A DNA stretch of 64,000 bases, taken from positions 5,163,501 to 5,227,500 of the forward strand of contig NZ_CP062260.1 in assembly GCF_014863545.1 (NCBI RefSeq), given 5' to 3'. Under the pieces are notes generated by a model. It saw only the letters and a program-made list of their open reading frames with translations, was not told the DNA's origin and made no database searches. Position numbers and translations under genes: made by a program. Positions 8,254 through 16,930 of this stretch are shown here, one piece after another (position 1 is the stretch's first letter; each line of letters begins with the position of its first letter). Source of the stretch: Paenibacillus sp. JNUCC32 (GTDB lineage Bacteria > Bacillota > Bacilli > Paenibacillales > Paenibacillaceae).

Positions 8254-9369
8254 ATGAAAACAATGAAGCATACAAGCCCACTGGCCAAAACACTCGCGGC
8301 TGCCGGATTAGCGGGCGTCCTGATGATTTCCGCTTCGGGTCTGCCATCCGCTCATGTCCATGCCGAAACCAAAACTGCAGCGAGCACCGATCAGGTGAAG
8401 GCTTCGACTGCTGCCCCGCAACGGATAACGTTCAAAACATTGCACTCCAAGGAAAAATGGCTCGAAACGGATATCAAGATTCCTGTATTCCAGGGTCTGG
8501 CTGATACCAAGTACCAAGATCAGCTAAATGACATCATCGAATCCCATGCTTCCAAGGATATCGCCAAATGGGAAAAGGAGGCCTCCGAGGCTGCGGCAAA
8601 TGCGGAACTGAACGGCTATACCATGCACCCTTATCAGCTGACGATCACCTATGAGCTTACATCGGATGGCACGGACGACAACCTGATATCCCTTAAGGTC
8701 ATCACGGAAGGCATGGGAATGAACAATGGCGATCCCCGCGTGGATACGTATAACTTCACGAACGAAGCCGAAGCCCAGCGCGTGACGCTGGAGGACCTGT
8801 TCGGGAAGAATTACAAATCGATCGTGGATACGGCGGTCAAAACCGCGATTGCCGCGGATCAGGACCATTACTTCGCGAACGAAGACGGATTTCAAGGCAT
8901 AGACGCGGAGCAATCCTTCTATGTCGCGGACGGAACAGCCTACATCGTATTCCAAAAATACAGCATCGCCCCAGGATCCACGGGAACGCCGGAGTTTGCC
9001 GTGAAGCTGCCGGGTACAGCACCCGAAGAAAAGCCCGTTTCCGCCGTCTTGAAGCCAGGCGCTTACTACAAGGATAACAACGGCAAGATGATGGTTCCCG
9101 CGGCCCGCGTGCTGCGTCAGCTCCAATTCGACGTCAAGTGGAACGGCAAGAGCAAAACCGCGGAAATCTCCAAAGGCGCCGTCTGGAGCGCGGTGACGCT
9201 GAACAAGGATGCGTACGCTTTGGGTAAAATGGCTCCGCGCTCACTAGGCGCGTCTCCTGCAATGAAAGACGGCCACGTCTATGTTCCGCTCGCTTTCCTC
9301 ACGGACATTCTGCAGCTGCAGGCAGACCAAAGCCAATATGGCGACATTACGGTGACGGCAGCACAATAG
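8254..9369 (+). CDS. Secreted RsiV-like (DUF4163/DUF3298) protein with stalk domain
   Basis: A 371-residue exported protein with a signal peptide (about 1-39, with VHAE near the cleavage site). Residues about 55-255 repeat the RsiV extracellular fold: YSIAPGSTGTPEFAV here matches YDVAPGYMGVVEF in the preceding anti-sigma factor. The C-terminus (about 265-370) is a copper amine oxidase N-terminal-like stalk domain (MVPAARVLRQL and VYVPLAFLTDIL), probably a wall or surface module. No transmembrane anchor is seen after the signal. It sits 184 bp after rsiV with its own ribosome site (GGAGG) and no clear terminator between, so it is probably in the SigV regulon. A lysozyme-binding or decoy role is inference. 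Confidence 0.75.
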   Translation: MKTMKHTSPLAKTLAAAGLAGVLMISASGLPSAHVHAETKTAASTDQVKASTAAPQRITFKTLHSKEKWLETDIKIPVFQGLADTKYQDQLNDIIESHASKDIAKWEKEASEAAANAELNGYTMHPYQLTITYELTSDGTDDNLISLKVITEGMGMNNGDPRVDTYNFTNEAEAQRVTLEDLFGKNYKSIVDTAVKTAIAADQDHYFANEDGFQGIDAEQSFYVADGTAYIVFQKYSIAPGSTGTPEFAVKLPGTAPEEKPVSAVLKPGAYYKDNNGKMMVPAARVLRQLQFDVKWNGKSKTAEISKGAVWSAVTLNKDAYALGKMAPRSLGASPAMKDGHVYVPLAFLTDILQLQADQSQYGDITVTAAQ

Positions 9370-9453
9370 CTATTTTCCACGCAGTCAGATCGTTTCTGCT
9401 TTCCATAAAGAGCTGGCAAAGTCGGGACAACGGCACAGCAGCATGGCGGCAAC

Positions 9454-9490
9454 AAAAGAGGCCTCTCCTACACGGAGAAGGCCTCTTCTT
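9454..9490 (+). terminator. Intrinsic terminator after the secreted RsiV-like gene
   Basis: The stem AAGAGGCCT with TCC pairs with GGAGAAGGCCTCTT across a short loop and is followed by CTTATAT. It ends the sigV-rsiV cluster and separates it from the minus-strand gene at 9555. Confidence 0.75.
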
Positions 9491-9554
9491 ATATCAATAA
9501 TAGGGAGAATTGCCTGACGCGGCTTTCAGTACCCCGTTTTCTGCAATGAATTGG

Positions 9555-10040
9555 TCAACAATACCCCTCCGCCAAGGCTTCTCCAGCCCTGCCGCCCCAT
9601 TCATCGTCCATCAAAAATCGGGCTTGGACATACTCTCCTTCACGCACGAAAGTCAGACGGTAATACACCTCTTCATCCTCGCAAATCTCAAAATACAAGG
9701 CATACCGCCCTTCTTGCAGCGGAAGCTCGATGACGGCGTCCGACATGACGGATAGCAGCTCCAGCTTGCCAGGATCCAAAACGTCAAACGGCACGACCAT
9801 TCGGCGCTGCGCGTTCGGGTCTTCCGTGAACGCCTCTGTCAGGGCCAGCTTCACCCAAGCGCCGAAAGCATCGTCAGGAATCGGATCAAAGGTCAGATAA
9901 CCGGGATGAATGACCGCGCCCTGCTTGATATTGATTTCTCCCCACTGGCAAAGCTCCTCGTCAAAATCCCGCGAGCGGATTTGAATCTGATGGTGCGAGA
10001 TGGTGAGATCCACCTCTTGGGTCAATTTTGTATGCTGCAT
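9555..10040 (-). CDS. ComJ/Nin-like protein (nuclease-inhibitor family)
   Basis: A 161-residue soluble acidic protein. The order of features resembles ComJ (Nin), the inhibitor of the competence nuclease NucA. These are an early SHHQ word, a Trp-Gly segment, a VVPFDVLDPGKLEL stretch, and LPLQEGRYALYFE followed by a strand-rich C-terminus. No nucA-like nuclease is beside it. It is the last of three minus-strand genes, one of which is SUKH-like. An immunity role against an extracellular nuclease is therefore plausible. The family call is from pattern resemblance. Confidence 0.6.
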   Translation of the reverse strand: MQHTKLTQEVDLTISHHQIQIRSRDFDEELCQWGEINIKQGAVIHPGYLTFDPIPDDAFGAWVKLALTEAFTEDPNAQRRMVVPFDVLDPGKLELLSVMSDAVIELPLQEGRYALYFEICEDEEVYYRLTFVREGEYVQARFLMDDEWGGRAGEALAEGYC

Positions 10041-10067
10041 TGTACGGCACCTCGTTTTGAAAAAATT

Positions 10068-10718
10068 CTATTTAAGCTGCTCCATATGGATCGTGGCCAG
10101 CCTGCGCTCTTTATCCACCCGAACCCGCATGCTGACGCCCAGCTTCTCCTCGAACAATCGGGTAACATTCAGATACTTATCCTCCACCACGCCCGACCCT
10201 CCTTGGCCGTTGGAGCGCGCCATGCCTGCGGTGATAATCTCCTTCACCATATCCCCGTCCGCTTTGGCTGCCGGGTCGTATGTAAATATGGGCTCTTTAC
10301 GGTCATTATAAAAGATGATGTCCTGCCGATATTCCTTTGCGTTCACATACTCTTTCCGGGTCTCGATATAGTCCTTCTCAAGATGGTCATACTGGACCCT
10401 CCCCGCCAAGAACGGATTGTCCTCCGAAGCCTCCACCTCGAACTGCCCATATGCCAATTGATACAGCATGTTGAGGTCCGACCCTTCCAGTCTGTAATAG
10501 AGCGGGCGCAGCTCCCCCTTCTTATCGGTTGCGGCGAAGCCAGCCAGCAGCGGCCAAGCATCCACTTGTTCACCATCCACATCAACGGCGAGCTGGTATT
10601 TGGTCAAGACGACCTCATGCTGAAAAAGCCCATACGTGCGCGCAATAAAATAGCCGGGTGTCAACAACACGGCCGCCACCAACAGGATGACTCCCCAGAG
10701 GACCCGTCTGTTGTTCAT
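10068..10718 (-). CDS. Membrane-anchored protein of unknown function
   Basis: A 216-residue protein with one N-terminal membrane segment (about 7-26) and a short basic N-terminus, so the rest is probably extracytoplasmic. The exposed part is charged and has mixed helix and strand character (YYRLEGSDLNMLYQLAYGQ; EYVNAKEYRQDIIFYNDR). I do not recognise a family. It lies 27 bp before the ComJ-like gene and about 100 bp after the SMI1/KNR4 gene on the same strand, so it is likely part of one transcription unit with them. A surface-located immunity or lipid-associated role cannot be distinguished. Confidence 0.65.
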   Translation of the reverse strand: MNNRRVLWGVILLVAAVLLTPGYFIARTYGLFQHEVVLTKYQLAVDVDGEQVDAWPLLAGFAATDKKGELRPLYYRLEGSDLNMLYQLAYGQFEVEASEDNPFLAGRVQYDHLEKDYIETRKEYVNAKEYRQDIIFYNDRKEPIFTYDPAAKADGDMVKEIITAGMARSNGQGGSGVVEDKYLNVTRLFEEKLGVSMRVRVDKERRLATIHMEQLK

Positions 10719-10817
10719 GCTGTCACCTCCCCTCGCTGGTTCTTCATCCGACTCCTAACACACCGCCTTTAGGCAAAGTTATGGGCATTAGGAGTGGTTC
10801 TATGTCTTCTGCTTCAA

Positions 10818-11417
10818 TTAGTAGTCCACTTCTTCAATGTCGGTGCGCAGATTGCGGTTGGACGCCTGAAGCAGCTCCGTGAAGGAAGGCGCGATATAGT
10901 AAACAAAATCAGGATCATGCACGTACATGATGATCTGCCCGGACGTTCCCGGCTCAGCCGGATCGAAATCCAGCATCAGATACAATGAGCCGCCCGCCAT
11001 CGTGGCAAACGGATACCATGCCTTGTGGAACAGGTACGGTTTAATTTCCGGATCCAGCCGCTGTACCTCCTCTGGACCGTAGTACGCATCGAGCCGTTCG
11101 TCCCGCTCGCAGAAATATGATTTGATTTCCCTCATCTCATCCAGGCTCATCAGATAGAACGGGGTGTATTCGCCATCTCCCTCGTTACCGGGATAGAGCA
11201 CGTGAAATGCGTACCCGCTGCCGTCCTTCTTGCTGTAGAACGAACGGAAATCCTCCGGCAAAGCGATCCCGAACTCCTCTTCAAATTGCTTCAATCGATC
11301 CGAGGCCGCTCCCTCCAATTGTTTATACTCGCCCAGCAGATCCCGAAGATCTTCGGCCACCTTCTCCTCCAGCAGCTGCTCCAGCTCGGTCATCAGACCA
11401 TCGATGACAGCATTCAT
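10818..11417 (-). CDS. SMI1/KNR4 (SUKH) superfamily protein, immunity-type
   Basis: A 199-residue soluble protein. The SUKH core starts near residue 40 with LKQFEEEFGIALPEDFRSFY, the family hallmark of a helix followed by LPxDF. A YTPFYLMSLDEM segment and YLMLDFDP later in the chain complete the usual pattern. SUKH proteins are best known as immunity proteins against polymorphic toxins, often nucleases. No toxin gene is visible in the window, so this could be an orphan immunity gene. It is the first of three minus-strand genes ending with the ComJ-like gene. Confidence 0.8.
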   Translation of the reverse strand: MNAVIDGLMTELEQLLEEKVAEDLRDLLGEYKQLEGAASDRLKQFEEEFGIALPEDFRSFYSKKDGSGYAFHVLYPGNEGDGEYTPFYLMSLDEMREIKSYFCERDERLDAYYGPEEVQRLDPEIKPYLFHKAWYPFATMAGGSLYLMLDFDPAEPGTSGQIIMYVHDPDFVYYIAPSFTELLQASNRNLRTDIEEVDY

Positions 11418-11697
11418 ATAAACATCCCCTCCGTTTTAGAGCATGTCCGCTCATTCCAAGCGGCAGGCTTTCCCTTTACTAAAAAGTATATAGAACCCGC
11501 CCCAATGAAAACAACATGTCCAGCGGCATGCAAAAAAAGGGACAAAATCCCTGTTGAGATGTCCGTTTTTGTTCTTTTATGAAAAAACCCCGGGTATTTT
11601 CGCTTCCGGCTGCTGCGCTTGTCATCCATACATAAAAGGCCGATAATGGAAGCAGATTTCGATCACGAAGATAACTTGGAGATGGGGAGGCTAAACG

Positions 11698-12693
11698 ATG
11701 GAATACGTCTACTTGGGAAGAACCGGACTTGAAGTATCCCGCTTCTGTCTGGGAACCATGACTTACGGAGATTGGGATTTGGACGAGAAGACCTCGCTCG
11801 GCATTATCGACAAGGTGCTGGATTCGGGGATTAATTTTATCGATACGGCAGATACCTATGGCAAGGGTACGAGCGAAGAAATTATAGGCAAAGCCCTTCA
11901 AGGACGAAGAGACCGGGTGATCGTCGCGACCAAATTCAAGGTACGGACCGCCGAAGGACCGAACGGAGAAGGCGCCAGCCGTTACCGCATCATGAGACAG
12001 GTCGAGGCCAGCCTGAAACGGTTGAATACGGATTACATCGACCTCTACCAAGTGCATAGACCGGATCCTCATACCCCGCTGGACGAGACGCTGCGCGCGC
12101 TCGATGATCTGGTTGCCCAAGGAAAGGTGAGATATATCGGCTGCTCGAACTTCGAGGCTTGGCGTATCGTCGAATCCCTGTGGACCAGCGAGAAAATGAA
12201 CCTCGAGCGCTTCGTTACCAATCAGCCTTCATACAGCATCTTCAACCGATATATCGAGCAGGAAATCCTGCCGGCTTCACAGCGCCACGGCCTGGCTACG
12301 CTGGCCTACTCCCCGCTGGACGGCGGCTGGCTGTCCGGCAAATACCGTGCCGGGCAGCCGCTGCCGGTCAATTCGCGGGGCGAGCGCATGGATTTGGATG
12401 CTCCCGGCAACCGTGCCAAACTGGACAAGGTTGAATGGCTCGCCCGGCGTGCAGAGGACAAAGGGATCACACTGGGGCAGTTCGCGCTGGCATGGCTGCT
12501 GCAGCGCAGCATCATTCCCGTCGTCGGCATCCGCAGCGAGCAGCAGCTTGCGGACAATCTGAATGCACTGAACGTGCAGCTGACCGAAGAAGATTTGAAG
12601 CTGGTGGACGAGGTGTCCCCAAGCCCATACCGGGACTTCTCCCAGGACGGCAGCTTCTGGTTCAATGAACCGCGTGCTTACCGGTTTAAGTAA
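11698..12693 (+). CDS. Aldo/keto reductase
   Basis: A 331-residue NADPH-dependent TIM-barrel oxidoreductase. The catalytic tetrad is visible as Asp49 and Tyr54 (FIDTADTYGKG), Lys79 (ATKF) and His120 (YQVHRPDP). The C-terminal cofactor-binding words IIPVVGIRSEQQLADNL fit the YajO/YhdN-like group. The start has a GGGGAGG site 9 bp upstream. The gene is alone on its strand, flanked by a minus-strand immunity-like cluster and a bidirectional terminator. The substrate cannot be told from sequence. Confidence 0.9.
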   Translation: MEYVYLGRTGLEVSRFCLGTMTYGDWDLDEKTSLGIIDKVLDSGINFIDTADTYGKGTSEEIIGKALQGRRDRVIVATKFKVRTAEGPNGEGASRYRIMRQVEASLKRLNTDYIDLYQVHRPDPHTPLDETLRALDDLVAQGKVRYIGCSNFEAWRIVESLWTSEKMNLERFVTNQPSYSIFNRYIEQEILPASQRHGLATLAYSPLDGGWLSGKYRAGQPLPVNSRGERMDLDAPGNRAKLDKVEWLARRAEDKGITLGQFALAWLLQRSIIPVVGIRSEQQLADNLNALNVQLTEEDLKLVDEVSPSPYRDFSQDGSFWFNEPRAYRFK

Positions 12694-12746
12694 GCTTAAA
12701 CGGGACCCGTAAGGCATCACCAAACCAAAAAAGCTATTTTCAATGC

Positions 12747-12784
12747 TGCACGCCCGGCATCGTTCAATCGATTCCGGGCGTGCA
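12747..12784. terminator. Bidirectional terminator between convergent genes
   Basis: The 11-bp perfect stem TGCACGCCCGG/CCGGGCGTGCA has a 16-nt loop. It separates the aldo/keto reductase from the convergent CBM9-like gene. It has A-rich sequence (AAAAAAGC) on its left side, which supplies T's for the minus strand, and no strong T-tract on the plus strand. Confidence 0.7.
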
Positions 12785-12786
12785 GG

Positions 12787-13428
12787 CTATGTGGCATCCA
12801 CAAACTCCAGCCTTCCGAAACGCGAGGGGATATGGTAATTGACCTCTCCGGTGGGGCTCCATGCCTGGTATTCCCGGTTTCCTTGGTCGTCCTCGTCAAT
12901 GCGGTAAAAATTCACGTTCCAGCATCGTCCCGCTTCCGGCGGATTCTGAAAGTTCTGTGCCGGAATGCGAATCTCGTAAACCAAATTTCCCTTACCGTCG
13001 TCTTCTACCGTGGTCAGAAGGCCGGTAAGGTCCCACTCGACATCGCTGTCCGTGATCGACTTTTGCCCATCGTTACGGATCCGCGCATCAAATACAACAT
13101 TGTTCGGGCTCACCTCAAGCTCGATATATTCCAAACCTTCCCCTGCTTCATCCATAAACAGCTCCACGACATCCTGCTCATACAGCGGGTCATCCCGATG
13201 CCGATACTCCGAGACGATATGTGAATCCTGGCAAACAAACTGCACGTAGAAGCATTCGGCGCTCCAGCAGGCGCGCACCTCCGTCGCTTCCTTCGCGGCA
13301 AGCCCGGTCACGGTGTCGCTCAGGGCCACAGCTTCATAGCGGCTCCAATCGACGCTTCCCCGATTCTCTCCCTGTTGAAGGTATATGGCGGGCTTGCATG
13401 GGTAAATAGCGGTATAACGCATGATCAT
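12787..13428 (-). CDS. Carbohydrate-binding family 9-like protein
   Basis: A 213-residue protein without signal peptide or membrane segment. It shows the CBM9-like (DOMON-related) beta-sandwich pattern: ARACWS-type strands (VRACWSAECFYVQFVCQD), DDPLYEQDVVELFMD, then an ELEVSPNNVVFDAR segment and a C-terminal WNVNFYRID plus AWSPTG. Such stand-alone modules are common in Paenibacillus and are thought to bind sugars or haem-like ligands. Its cytoplasmic location makes a classical cell-wall or xylan role doubtful. It is monocistronic. Confidence 0.8.
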   Translation of the reverse strand: MIMRYTAIYPCKPAIYLQQGENRGSVDWSRYEAVALSDTVTGLAAKEATEVRACWSAECFYVQFVCQDSHIVSEYRHRDDPLYEQDVVELFMDEAGEGLEYIELEVSPNNVVFDARIRNDGQKSITDSDVEWDLTGLLTTVEDDGKGNLVYEIRIPAQNFQNPPEAGRCWNVNFYRIDEDDQGNREYQAWSPTGEVNYHIPSRFGRLEFVDAT

Positions 13429-13622
13429 CCCTCCGAAACATTTTCAATTGTAGTCATAATATCCTCTATGATAAGTCATACAGATTCGGTTCGCTATTCC
13501 GTGGTAAGAATAAAGAACATACGGAAATCCCATCTTTTGTTCTATGCTCCCATAGTGAAAAGAAGCGCATGCTGTGCTACAATAATAAAATTGCAAACTC
13601 TAGGGAGGGTTATGGATTCGCC

Positions 13623-14261
13623 ATGCTCATAATTGGTATCGCCGGCGGCACCGGATCGGGCAAAACAACGGTTGCCCGCTCTGTCATTGACCGTCTTGGT
13701 TCAGATAAAGTCACGTTTATTTCGCAGGATAACTATTACAAGGATCATAAAGAGCTCAGCTTCGAGGAACGCGAAGCGATTAACTATGATCATCCGTTCG
13801 CTTTTGACAACGAGCTGCTCGTCGAGCATCTCGGCATTTTAAAAAGCGGACAACCCGCTTTCGCGCCGGTATATGATTTTACCGCCCATGCCCGCTTCAC
13901 GGATCAGACCATCGAGCTGAAGCCGAACAACATCGTCATCATCGAAGGCCTGCATGTGCTGTCCGATGAGAATCTGCGCAAGCTGCTTCACATTAAGGTG
14001 TTTGTGGATACCGATCCCGATGTGCGCCTGCTTCGCCGGGTCGTACGCGATATTGAGGACCGCGGCCGAACCATCCAGTCGATCCATAATCAATACCTGA
14101 CAACCGTCAAGCCGATGCATGAGGCGTTCATCGAACCCTCCAAGAAATACGCCGACCTGATCATTCCCGAAGGCGGAGAGAATGAAGTCGGCATTCGCCT
14201 GCTCTCCGTCTTGACCGAGAAATATCTGACCGGCGACCGCACGCTGTCGGGCGAATCATAA
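13623..14261 (+). CDS. udk: Uridine kinase
   Basis: A 212-residue nucleoside kinase that phosphorylates uridine and cytidine in pyrimidine salvage. The P-loop is at the N-terminus (GIAGGTGSGKTT, about 5-16). Further family words are ISQDNYYKDH, a DHPFAFDNELL segment and IVIIEGLHVL (Walker B region). The ATG at 13623 gives the usual length and has AGGGAGG 14 bp upstream. An earlier in-frame start at 13569 would add 18 residues not seen in the family. A terminator follows. Confidence 0.93.
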   Translation: MLIIGIAGGTGSGKTTVARSVIDRLGSDKVTFISQDNYYKDHKELSFEEREAINYDHPFAFDNELLVEHLGILKSGQPAFAPVYDFTAHARFTDQTIELKPNNIVIIEGLHVLSDENLRKLLHIKVFVDTDPDVRLLRRVVRDIEDRGRTIQSIHNQYLTTVKPMHEAFIEPSKKYADLIIPEGGENEVGIRLLSVLTEKYLTGDRTLSGES

Positions 14262-14305
14262 GACAAGCTTGTACGTCAGCCTTTAGGCATGTTGGCAGCA
14301 TGAAA

Positions 14306-14347
14306 AAGAGCCCGCGGATCTGTAATGACAGGTCAGCGGGCTTCTTG
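14306..14347 (+). terminator. Terminator after udk
   Basis: Arms AAGAGCCCGC and GCGGGCTTCTT flank a 22-nt loop, starting 45 bp past the udk stop. The T-tract is weak. Confidence 0.6.
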
Positions 14348-14389
14348 ACGTTGTCCGTTCGCTTACGCGCTAGTAAGCCAGCCTGCGCG

Positions 14390-14590
14390 TATGGCTTGCA
14401 TTCTTCCGTTTCCGAGCGTTCTGCGGTCTTTGCGTTCTTTTTCTCCGGAATGTACGTCCGGTGTTTTTGTTCTCCGGAATGTTGCGTTATCCGCGTTTTC
14501 TGCGATTCCTGCGTTTACTGCTTTTCCTGCACTTTCAGCATTCCCAAGTCTCCTGCGTCACCGGTCCCCTCAAAACATTCAGTTCCCGGC
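14390..14590. repeat. Decayed short tandem repeats between udk and the kdp operon
   Basis: TTCTCCGGAATGT occurs at 14441-14453 and again at 14470-14482, a 29-bp period. It is embedded in a run of TTTCTGCG/TGCGTTT-like words down to about 14530. The open frames across it have no ribosome site and a biased composition. Together with the terminator it fills the udk-kdpD gap, in which no gene is supported. It also holds the end of the kdp transcript, for which I see no strong terminator. Confidence 0.45.
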
Positions 14591-14600
14591 GCTTCAGCCG

Positions 14601-16928
14601 TCATACGCGCGGATCGTAATCAGCAACCACGAGCACGTCCATATGCCTTGAGGATCGCAGCAGCCTCCTGATCCATTTTCGCCGAGCGAACAGCTTCCAT
14701 CCGGCCATCTGCGGCTGGCCGATAATGAATTGGGTCGCCTTGACCTCGTCTGCTGCGGCGACCAATCGGCCAGAACAGGCGCACGCCGGTCCCCTTTTTA
14801 CCGGCAGCGGCAGCATCGTGAAGGTGCCCCCAAGACGCTCCGTTAACGTCTGAAGCGCCGTCAAGCGCTGCTCGTCGTCATGAGACAGGCTGTCATGACG
14901 CTCCAGAGGGAATGCCACATACCAGGCTGCCTTCAGCCGATGGGCGATCCGGAAGCCGCGGCGAATGAGCCGCTCCGCTTGCGGCTCCCTGCCGACCACG
15001 ACATAGATAATTTCCTCGCGCCGCCACGGCCCCCGAAGCGAGCCGCTGCGCTGCCATGACTCCAGCCTTTCGTCCACATCATCCGCAATCTCCCTTAAGG
15101 CAAGCTCTCTTAGGGCGATCAGGTTTCCCGTCTTGAAAAAATGGCTGAGCGCCTGATGAATTTTCTCCTTCGCATAGATGTTCCCATCCTTCATCCGCTG
15201 CCGCAGCGACTCCGGCGTCACGTCGACCAGTTGAACCTCATCGGCCGATTGCAGAATATGATCCGGTATCGTCTCGCGGACACGGACGCCTGTAATCTGC
15301 TCGACGGCATCATTCAAGCTCTCCAGATGCTGTACGTTTACGGTCGTAATGACGGAGATGCCGGCCGACAGAATATCCTGCACATCTTCATACCGTTTCT
15401 TGCGCTTGCTTCCGGGCACATTCGTATGCGCCAGCTCATCCACGAGGACCACGTCCGGCCTCCGGCGAAGGATCTCATCGGTATCCATCTCCTCAAGGCG
15501 CGATCCCCTGTAGTCCACCCTTTTTCGCGGAAGGGCCTCCAGATTGTCCACCTGGGACAGCGTATCCTTCCGGCCGTGCGTCTCCAGCAGACCGACGAGA
15601 ACCGTCAATCCCTTCTTCAGCAGATCGTTGCCTTCCCGCAGCATCGCATAGGTCTTCCCTACGCCCGGGGCGGCGCCGATATATACCTTGAACCGTCCCC
15701 GCTTGACCTGCTCAATCTTCTGATCCAGCTCCTGTTCGTTCAAGCGGTGAAACGATTCGGAAGGAAGCCGCAGCGGATGAAGCCGGGCCGGAATGATCCG
15801 CTCCCCGTCATGTTCCGCCCGATCCGCCACCATAAAAATATCAATCCCGCGCGTTTTCTTGAGCAGATCCTGAATAATCGAACCCTGCCAAAGCTCTTGC
15901 ATGCGCGTCTGCTTCGAATGGCCAAGCACAATGCGTGTAACGTGGTGCTCCAGCGCATACTGAACCAGCATGTCAGCGAGCTCCCTCCGGGAACGGAGGG
16001 GCAGCTCCTCCAGCTTGGCGCCGATCCGCACCGCGAGCTTCGCCATGGAGCGCTTAAAGGCGGCCTGTTCTTTCGTAAGCTCTACTTCCGGCTTCACAAA
16101 CGTAACAGCCAACAGTTCGCCGTTTAAACGCTTCGCGATCTGCTGCCCGCGCCGCATATAGATGGAACCGTTCCAATGGTATTGGGTGGACACCAGTATT
16201 CGCTCATCGGCTCCCGATGGGCCGACGAGTCCCTGTTCTTTGCGGTACCGCTCCAGGGAATGGCTCACGCCTTCGGCAACGAGGCGGAGCGTCAACTCCC
16301 GGAGCACCGCCAGATTGCCCTGCTTCCATAGGCTGCCGTCTCCAAGCAGGCCGCCTTGTGCCCGTTCCAGCATCGTTTCGGGCGTTACGTCAATAAGCAC
16401 CACTTCGTCGGCGCTCTCCAGCGTATCGGCCGGTACCGTATGGCTGGCTTTAATGCCCGTCAGCTTGGAGGCAATGTCCTGCACATCCTCAAGCTCATAC
16501 ACGTTGACCGTTGTGATGACGCTGATTCCGCGGCTTAACAGGAATCGGATATCATCCAGCCGCGCAGCATGCCGCGCTCCCTTCCGGTTGCGATGGGCAA
16601 GCCCATCGACAAGCACTACCTCAGGGTTGCGCTGCACCAGCAGATCAAGATCAAGATCCTTCTTCTCTACGCCGTCCTCCATCCAATGAATGCTGGGCAC
16701 CCGTTCCAGATCACGGACCTGCTCCACCGTTTCCGGCCGCTGCATCGTGGATACCGCGCATATGACGACATCGATGCCTTGTAGCCTCAAGGTCTGCCCT
16801 TCTCGAAGCATATGATAGGTTTTTCCCGATCCGCTCACAGCCCCGATATATACCTTGAGCCGTCCCTGATGGAGCTTGGAAATCGACCTTAAGAGCTCCT
16901 CCGGCGATTTTCTCCGAAAGGGATCCAT
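14601..16928 (-). CDS. Tandem-duplicated KdpD N-terminal sensor protein lacking a histidine kinase
   Basis: A 775-residue protein built from two copies of the KdpD N-terminal half. Copy 1 (about 1-375) has the P-loop GAVSGSGKTYHML, a VVLVDGLAH Walker-B-like word and a universal-stress-protein-like domain. Copy 2 (about 385-775) has GAAPGVGKTYAML, VVLVDELAHTN and a second USP-like domain. Copy 1 has Gly where copy 2 has the DELAH Glu. The membrane segments and kinase domain of KdpD are absent, and no kdpE is nearby. It starts 2 bp after the kdpC stop. In Staphylococcus aureus the KdpD USP domain binds c-di-AMP; with a c-di-AMP riboswitch upstream, a second layer of the same control is plausible. 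Confidence 0.88.
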   Translation of the reverse strand: MDPFRRKSPEELLRSISKLHQGRLKVYIGAVSGSGKTYHMLREGQTLRLQGIDVVICAVSTMQRPETVEQVRDLERVPSIHWMEDGVEKKDLDLDLLVQRNPEVVLVDGLAHRNRKGARHAARLDDIRFLLSRGISVITTVNVYELEDVQDIASKLTGIKASHTVPADTLESADEVVLIDVTPETMLERAQGGLLGDGSLWKQGNLAVLRELTLRLVAEGVSHSLERYRKEQGLVGPSGADERILVSTQYHWNGSIYMRRGQQIAKRLNGELLAVTFVKPEVELTKEQAAFKRSMAKLAVRIGAKLEELPLRSRRELADMLVQYALEHHVTRIVLGHSKQTRMQELWQGSIIQDLLKKTRGIDIFMVADRAEHDGERIIPARLHPLRLPSESFHRLNEQELDQKIEQVKRGRFKVYIGAAPGVGKTYAMLREGNDLLKKGLTVLVGLLETHGRKDTLSQVDNLEALPRKRVDYRGSRLEEMDTDEILRRRPDVVLVDELAHTNVPGSKRKKRYEDVQDILSAGISVITTVNVQHLESLNDAVEQITGVRVRETIPDHILQSADEVQLVDVTPESLRQRMKDGNIYAKEKIHQALSHFFKTGNLIALRELALREIADDVDERLESWQRSGSLRGPWRREEIIYVVVGREPQAERLIRRGFRIAHRLKAAWYVAFPLERHDSLSHDDEQRLTALQTLTERLGGTFTMLPLPVKRGPACACSGRLVAAADEVKATQFIIGQPQMAGWKLFARRKWIRRLLRSSRHMDVLVVADYDPRV

Positions 16929-16930
16929 GA

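Noticed and set aside
11414..12120. Minus-strand frames before and inside the aldo/keto reductase gene
   Set aside because: They are mostly antisense to a well-supported gene or lie in an AT-rich gap without ribosome site or domain.
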